Shown here piece after piece: positions 59,489-64,000 of a stretch of 64,000 bases of DNA. This DNA is from Paraburkholderia diazotrophica. GTDB taxonomy: Bacteria; Pseudomonadota; Gammaproteobacteria; Burkholderiales; Burkholderiaceae. A model generated the notes under the pieces. It made no database searches. It was not told where the DNA came from and was given only the letters and a program-made list of their open reading frames with translations. Both the position numbers and the translations under genes were made by a program. Every line of letters begins with the position of its first letter. The stretch's first letter is position 1. The stretch is from assembly GCF_900108945.1 (NCBI RefSeq), contig NZ_FNYE01000030.1:1-64000 (forward strand), in the 5' to 3' direction.

Positions 59489-62400
59489 GCAAGCGGCGCG
59501 GCGCCCTCATCCGGCGACGCGCCGCCCGCGACTTTCGGCGCTGTGCTGTCTTTCGATGCAGGCTCGTCGAGCAACGGCTGCAGCGCGGGCGCCATCGACT
59601 TCAGCAACTGCACGGCGAGCGCGCTCGTGAAGTCATAGCGCTTCGCATACGGCTCGTGCACGACGGCCGTCAGCGTGCCGAAGAAGCGGTCGCCGATCGC
59701 GAACACGAAGGTCGCCGTGCGGTTGACCTTGCGCGACTCGATCAGCCTGCGGCCCTTCGCGTAGATATTGAGGCGCTGGTCGCCCGTGCCCGTCTTGCCG
59801 TAGACCTCCATCGTCTTGCCGTCGGGGAACGTCATGCCGCCCGCGAGACGCCTCGCCGTGCCGCCCGTGACGACATCGCGCAACATGCCCTGCACGACGC
59901 GCGCGATATCCGGCGACACCGCTTCGTTCGGCTGCGGCGCCGCGTGCACGAAGCGCGTTTCATACGGCGTGCCCTTCGCGAACTCGAGATCCGCGATGCT
60001 ATGCGTCGGCGCCTGCTCGCCCCGGTTCGCGATCACGCCGATCAGTTGCGCGAGCGCCGCCGGCCTGTCGCCCGACGCGCCGATGGCAGCCGCATACGAC
60101 GGCGTCAGATGCGCGAACGGATAGCCGAGCGCCTGCCACGACTTGCCGATCGCGTCGTATGCATGCTGCTCGACCATGCGGCGGATGCGACGGTCCTGCG
60201 TCGCGTGATAGCGCGTCTTGAAGAGCCACTTGTACGCGTCGGCGCGCACATCGCGGCTCGCGTCCATCACTTCGTTCGCGCTCGCAGCGGGATGCACGCG
60301 CAGATAGTCGACGAGCCACAGCTCCAGCGGATGCACGCTCGAAATATACGCGCGGTCGTTCAGATTGAACTTGTCGATGCCGTACTTCACGTAGAGTTGC
60401 GCGAGCGCGTCGTCGGGCGGATTGGCCTTCGGCGTGTTCTTCAGCTGCGCGCGCATCTGCTCGTTGAACCACGCCTGCGGCGCATCGGGCCGCACGCTGC
60501 GCAACACGGTCGCGAGCTTGGGCGGCGACTTGCGCACGCCGCGCAGCAGGATCGCGACCATCTCGTCCTGCGTCTTGCCGTGATACTTCGTGTAGAAACG
60601 ATTCATGTACACACGGCTTTCCTGATCGGCGAAACGCGTCAGGTACATCTTGCGCGTATCGGGATCGTCGAGCCATTGCGACGACGGGCCGGATGTCCTG
60701 ATCGTTTCGTAGTGGACGATGTCGCGCATCAGCCGCACGAACACGAGATTCACCGAATGCTGGAAGGCCTGGTGCACGGTGAGGATGCGCGAGTTTTCCT
60801 CGGCCTCGAAGTTCGTGAACGCCTGCGCGCCGCCGCCCGTGTAGAACAGCTCGCCCGCGTTCGCCGAGTACTTGCGCTCGACGGACGCATCGAGCATCGC
60901 GGAAAGCGAGCGGTCCTTTGTGTGCATCAGGTAATCGACGGCCCAGCGCGTCAACGCGTCTTCGCGTTCGGGCTTCACGGCGCGCAATTCGTCGACGCTC
61001 ATCTGCCCATAACGCTGATTCAATTCCGTCACGATCTGCAGATACGTGATCAGCGTGCGCAGCTTCGCCGTCGAGCCCAGGTTAAGGCGCGCGCCCGAGT
61101 TGATGTCGAACGGACGGTTGACGCTGTCCGTCTGCACGCGCAGCAGGTTCTCGCCATCACGCTTTTCGAACAGCGTGAAGCTGAACGCAATCTTGGACGG
61201 ATCGTCCTTCGGCTGCAGCATGTTGAAGCCGTACAGGCCCGCTGCCTGCGCGCCGTCGCGTGTCGCCGCGTCGGCGAGCCGGTCGCTGACGTCCTGCTGA
61301 ACCTTGTCGTTCATCGTCGACGTGACGCGCACATCGAGGCGGTCGAGGTCATACAGATTCGACACGCCGAGCGACGACATCAGATGCGTGCGCAAGGACG
61401 TGACGGCCTTGCGCGCAACGTACGAATCCAGGGACGTCGCGAGCTTGCCGCGCGTCAGCACGAGTTGCTGCGAGAGCGCCGCGTCGCGCAGTTGCGCGCC
61501 GATCACGCCGTTCGCGGCCAGCAGGCGCAGGTAACTTTCCGTCAGCGCATTGAGTTCGGCGTTGTTGCGCAGCAGGAAGTGCGACGGCCCGCGCTGCGCG
61601 ATCATCAGCGACAGCACCTGACGGAATGCGAGGCCCTGCCCGGCGAGATTGTCGGGCGTCGATGGCGCTTTCAGCACGCGGTTCACCTCGTCGAAATCGC
61701 GGCCGTACCACGCGGCGAGCCCGTCGCCGATCCCGTTGATCTCGCCGATGCCCGGCTGCGCCGCGAGCGGCACCGAGTTCAGATAGCGCACGACGATCTG
61801 CTCGCGCGCGGGCATCGTGCGCGGACCGTCGAGATACGCGCGCACCGACGCCGATGCGATCTGCCGCAGCTTTTCCTGCGGCGTCGCCGTGCGGCCGCCC
61901 GGCGAGTGGCGGAATTTCTCGATCTGCGTGGCGAGCGTGCTGCCGCCGGGCTGCGCCTGATGCCGGTTGAAGAACCGCATGCCCTGATCCATCAGCGCGC
62001 GGCTAAAACGCGTCCAGTCGATCGCGGGATTGCGGTTCGGCTGGTCGGCGTCGAGCAGATGCCGGTCTTCGATGAAAAGCAGCGCCGACACGACGACGGG
62101 CGGCACCGACGCGAAATCGTCATAGACGCGCGTCGGATACGACGAGCCGAACAGGTGCGCGCCCGTCGAGTCATAGAGCATCAGCCCTGCCTGATCCTTT
62201 TCTTCGTAAGGAATGAAAAGGCCGTCGTCCGCGAGCGAAGCCATGCGTTCCGAATCGCGCGCCTGTGACGCGACCGAGAAACCGCGCTCTTTCAGGCGGC
62301 GTTCGAACGCCGGCAGCAGCGCGTAGCCGAGGCGGATGTCGTAGGGGCCGTCGGTGGGAAAACGGATGGTGTCGCTCGGGCCTTCCGAAACGGTAAAACC

Positions 62401-62583
62401 GACGTCGCGGGTGAGCTCGGAGAGGTAGCGCGCCTGCAATCTTGACGTGTCCATTTCGATCTGGACAAAGCGCACGCCGATCGCGACGGCCACGAGAAAC
62501 GCGGCGAAAAAGAGCCACTTGAACCACTTCCAGACGGACGTGGTGCCGATTACGCGTAGCGGAAACCGTAGTGGCCGGTTCAT
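59482..62583 (-). CDS. Bifunctional penicillin-binding protein (glycosyltransferase 51 plus transpeptidase), PBP1-like
   Basis: A 1033-residue class A PBP, larger than usual (about 800). There is an N-terminal membrane anchor (residues 18-38). The GT51 domain has the catalytic Glu172 in LLFIEDRHLLD and QPGGSTLATQ. The transpeptidase has Ser504 in GSTAK, HSVN and KTGTGD (about residue 920). A long insertion between the SxN and KTG motifs accounts for much of the extra length. It polymerises and cross-links peptidoglycan. The frame stays open upstream of the ATG at 62583, but that part lies over the convergent oxidase gene and is a shadow. A 14-bp palindrome lies about 40 bases before the start. 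Confidence 0.9.
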   Translation of the reverse strand: MNRPLRFPLRVIGTTSVWKWFKWLFFAAFLVAVAIGVRFVQIEMDTSRLQARYLSELTRDVGFTVSEGPSDTIRFPTDGPYDIRLGYALLPAFERRLKERGFSVASQARDSERMASLADDGLFIPYEEKDQAGLMLYDSTGAHLFGSSYPTRVYDDFASVPPVVVSALLFIEDRHLLDADQPNRNPAIDWTRFSRALMDQGMRFFNRHQAQPGGSTLATQIEKFRHSPGGRTATPQEKLRQIASASVRAYLDGPRTMPAREQIVVRYLNSVPLAAQPGIGEINGIGDGLAAWYGRDFDEVNRVLKAPSTPDNLAGQGLAFRQVLSLMIAQRGPSHFLLRNNAELNALTESYLRLLAANGVIGAQLRDAALSQQLVLTRGKLATSLDSYVARKAVTSLRTHLMSSLGVSNLYDLDRLDVRVTSTMNDKVQQDVSDRLADAATRDGAQAAGLYGFNMLQPKDDPSKIAFSFTLFEKRDGENLLRVQTDSVNRPFDINSGARLNLGSTAKLRTLITYLQIVTELNQRYGQMSVDELRAVKPEREDALTRWAVDYLMHTKDRSLSAMLDASVERKYSANAGELFYTGGGAQAFTNFEAEENSRILTVHQAFQHSVNLVFVRLMRDIVHYETIRTSGPSSQWLDDPDTRKMYLTRFADQESRVYMNRFYTKYHGKTQDEMVAILLRGVRKSPPKLATVLRSVRPDAPQAWFNEQMRAQLKNTPKANPPDDALAQLYVKYGIDKFNLNDRAYISSVHPLELWLVDYLRVHPAASANEVMDASRDVRADAYKWLFKTRYHATQDRRIRRMVEQHAYDAIGKSWQALGYPFAHLTPSYAAAIGASGDRPAALAQLIGVIANRGEQAPTHSIADLEFAKGTPYETRFVHAAPQPNEAVSPDIARVVQGMLRDVVTGGTARRLAGGMTFPDGKTMEVYGKTGTGDQRLNIYAKGRRLIESRKVNRTATFVFAIGDRFFGTLTAVVHEPYAKRYDFTSALAVQLLKSMAPALQPLLDEPASKDSTAPKVAGGASPDEGAAPLAQ

Positions 62584-62622
62584 GGCGGCGTCTCCTTGCA
62601 GATGCCTGACCACAATAACCTC

Positions 62623-62636
62623 GACTGATATCAGTC
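62623..62636. promoter_or_regulatory. Perfect palindrome upstream of the PBP gene
   Basis: GACTGATATCAGTC, perfect over 14 bases, 40 bases before the PBP start. Likely an operator; no regulator is identified. Confidence 0.45.
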
Positions 62637-62855
62637 TACCCGTAAAGCGCTCTTGCGAGGGGTCGGCAGTGCGACGACTTCGTGAAGTGAGTACGCCGCG
62701 CAACATAGCTGTCATGGGCGCGCAATGCAGCCGCCGTTTTCGGCGCGCGGAAATGGCGACGCGGGATTCACGAAACATCGCGTGCGATCCTTGCGGGCCG
62801 ATGCCGGCGCAACATCCGCTGCTTGCGACAGCGCACAACCGCCCGCGTCGACCGC

Positions 62856-62869
62856 TTCGGTATACCGAA
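62856..62869. promoter_or_regulatory. Perfect palindrome upstream of the FAD oxidase gene
   Basis: TTCGGTATACCGAA, perfect over 14 bases, 57 bases before the oxidase start. The GGTATACC core resembles operators of FCD-type GntR regulators (inference). Confidence 0.45.
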
Positions 62870-62925
62870 TATGACGCGCGGACGAATTTGAGTAACATAG
62901 CCGCGCACCTGACTCTCAACGCCCT

Positions 62926-64000
62926 ATGCAGAGCTACTACGAAGCAACCGTCGAGCGGCCCGCGCGCCCCGCATCGGCCGGCAATCTGAGCGCGAACGTG
63001 TGCATCGTCGGCGGCGGACTGGCGGGGCTGTCGACGGCACTCGGGCTCGCTGAGCGCGGCGTGCGCGATGTCGTCGTGGTCGAGGCGAACCAGGTCGGCT
63101 ATGGCGCTTCCGGACGCAACGGCGGCTTCGTGTTCGGCGGCTACAGCCTCGATTGCGCGGATCTGCTGAAAATCCTCGGACCGGCGCGGGCGCGCGAACT
63201 CTACGCGTTGACGATCGATGCCGTCGAGCTGATGCGCGCGCGCATCCGGCGTTACGCGATCGCCTGCGACGCGACGGATGCGGGCGTAATCCTCGCGAAC
63301 TGGTTCGACGATGCGGCGCGGCTCGACAGCCAGCGCCGTCTGATGAAGGAATCGTTCGGCGTCGAATGGGAGACGCTGAGCGCCGCCGAACTCGCCGCGC
63401 GACTGAAGACGTCGCGCTATCACGGCGGCCTTTTCGAACGCAACGCGTTCCACTTTCATCCGCTGAAGTACGTGCTGGGCGTCGCGCGCGCGGCGGAACT
63501 GGCGGGCGTGCGCATCTACGAGAAGTCGCCCGTGAGCGCGCTGCGCAGGCAAGGCGCGGGCTTCGTCGTCGAGACGGCGCAAGCGTCCATCGACGCGCGG
63601 CATGTCGTGATGGCGGGCGGCGGCTATGCGCGCAACGTCTATCGGCGCGTCGAGCGCGCCGTCCTCCCGATCGCGACCTACGTGATGGCCACGGAGCCGC
63701 TCGGCGCGCGTCTGTCCGAGGCGATCGCCTGCCCTTCCGCCGTCTACGACACGCGCTTCGCGTTCGACTACTACCGGCCGCTGCCCGACGCGCGCATCCT
63801 GTGGGGCGGGCGTATTTCGATTCTCGAGCGCGAGCCCGACGAAATCGCGCGCCTGCTGCGCCGCGATTTGCTGAGGGTCTATCCGCAACTGCGCGACGTT
63901 CGCATCGAACACGCGTGGGGCGGCCTGATGAGCTATGCGCGGCACAAGATGCCGCAGATCGGCCAGAGCACGGATGGCGTCTGGTACGCCGTCGGCTTCG
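62926..64000 (+). CDS. puuB: FAD-dependent oxidoreductase (DAO family), gamma-glutamylputrescine oxidase-like, partial
   Basis: The window ends inside this gene, after about 358 codons. The product starts MQSYYEATVERPARP and has the DAO Rossmann motif VCIVGGGLAGLSTALGLAERG (residues about 25-45, quoted in part), then GYGASGRNGGFVFGGYSLD, a signature of the PuuB/OrdL group. The C-terminal WGGLMSYARHKMPQIGQ is also typical. PuuB oxidises gamma-glutamylputrescine to the aldehyde for PuuC. With puuA, puuC and puuD 27-30 kb away, this would supply the missing step, but a general amine/N-methyl oxidase (OrdL) is also possible. Confidence 0.83.
   Translation, partial: MQSYYEATVERPARPASAGNLSANVCIVGGGLAGLSTALGLAERGVRDVVVVEANQVGYGASGRNGGFVFGGYSLDCADLLKILGPARARELYALTIDAVELMRARIRRYAIACDATDAGVILANWFDDAARLDSQRRLMKESFGVEWETLSAAELAARLKTSRYHGGLFERNAFHFHPLKYVLGVARAAELAGVRIYEKSPVSALRRQGAGFVVETAQASIDARHVVMAGGGYARNVYRRVERAVLPIATYVMATEPLGARLSEAIACPSAVYDTRFAFDYYRPLPDARILWGGRISILEREPDEIARLLRRDLLRVYPQLRDVRIEHAWGGLMSYARHKMPQIGQSTDGVWYAVGF

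Noticed and set aside
58606..62268. Plus-strand ORF of 1220 codons over the ROK and PBP genes
   Set aside because: Arg/Ala-rich shadow of the real genes (ROK on the same strand in another frame, PBP antisense); no domain recognisable.
62584..63945. Very long reverse-strand ORF extending the PBP gene to 1487 residues
   Set aside because: The extra 450 codons lie antisense to the FAD oxidase gene and over a promoter region; the PBP starts at the Met in MNRPLRFPLR at 62583. High-GC shadow ORF.

Overview
The window reads as a chromosome or megaplasmid segment of a Burkholderiaceae member, most likely Paraburkholderia, Caballeronia or Burkholderia. Reasons: high GC with strong third-position G/C; the leucine-degradation operon next to a LiuQ-like TetR gene; DUF4148, DUF1488 (two copies) and DUF2891 proteins; an H-NS-family protein of the Burkholderia type; and many LysR regulators and polyamine/sugar ABC systems. 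No rRNA, tRNA, CRISPR array, plasmid or phage replication gene is visible.

Layout. 1-1478 is a complete IS630-family element with about 35-bp inverted ends and a passenger ORF. It abuts, and has cut into, the first gene of a compact unidirectional biosynthetic locus (about 1479-8191): an AfsA-like hot-dog protein, two acyl carrier proteins, a ketoreductase-type SDR, a KAS III, a HAD phosphatase, a cytochrome P450, an acyl-AMP ligase and a carboxymuconolactone-decarboxylase-like protein. I do not recognise this gene set as a described pathway. It would suit making a small acyl-derived molecule, possibly butyrolactone- or butenolide-like. Next come a gene-poor stretch with a decayed ORF, then an exported Asp-box (sialidase-fold) protein.

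10.8-21.4 kb is a catabolic island around a LysR gene. A divergent operon (flavin monooxygenase, RidA, DUF1028, M20 deacylase) faces a Rieske oxygenase and a spermidine/putrescine-type ABC importer. An unlinked PhnD-like protein follows. 22.3-29.1 kb is the liuABCD leucine/isovalerate operon with a divergent TetR gene and two operator-like palindromes. 29.2-31.3 kb holds small envelope proteins and a MarR regulator with a cysteine-rich tail. 31.3-37.6 kb is putrescine catabolism (puuC, divergent puuD-puuA-spuC). A gamma-glutamylputrescine-oxidase-like gene is cut off at the right edge of the window.

37.8-49.3 kb is mixed: DUF2891, a predicted small RNA with anti-Shine-Dalgarno repeats, two DUF1488 proteins, a lipid/START-fold protein, class I aldolase, a PRC-barrel protein, a MocR regulator, a DHA2 exporter with a divergent LysR gene, an H-NS protein with a doubled DNA-binding domain, and DUF4148. 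49.5-53.6 kb is an unusual four-gene chemosensory-like operon: a membrane-anchored CheA-like kinase without CheW, a minimal receptor-like signalling protein, a CheX-like phosphatase and CheY. 53.9-59.5 kb holds a YihY/BrkB membrane protein and a fructose-type ABC importer with its ROK regulator (frcBCAR-like). 59.5-62.6 kb is a large bifunctional penicillin-binding protein. The final gene is the partial FAD oxidase.
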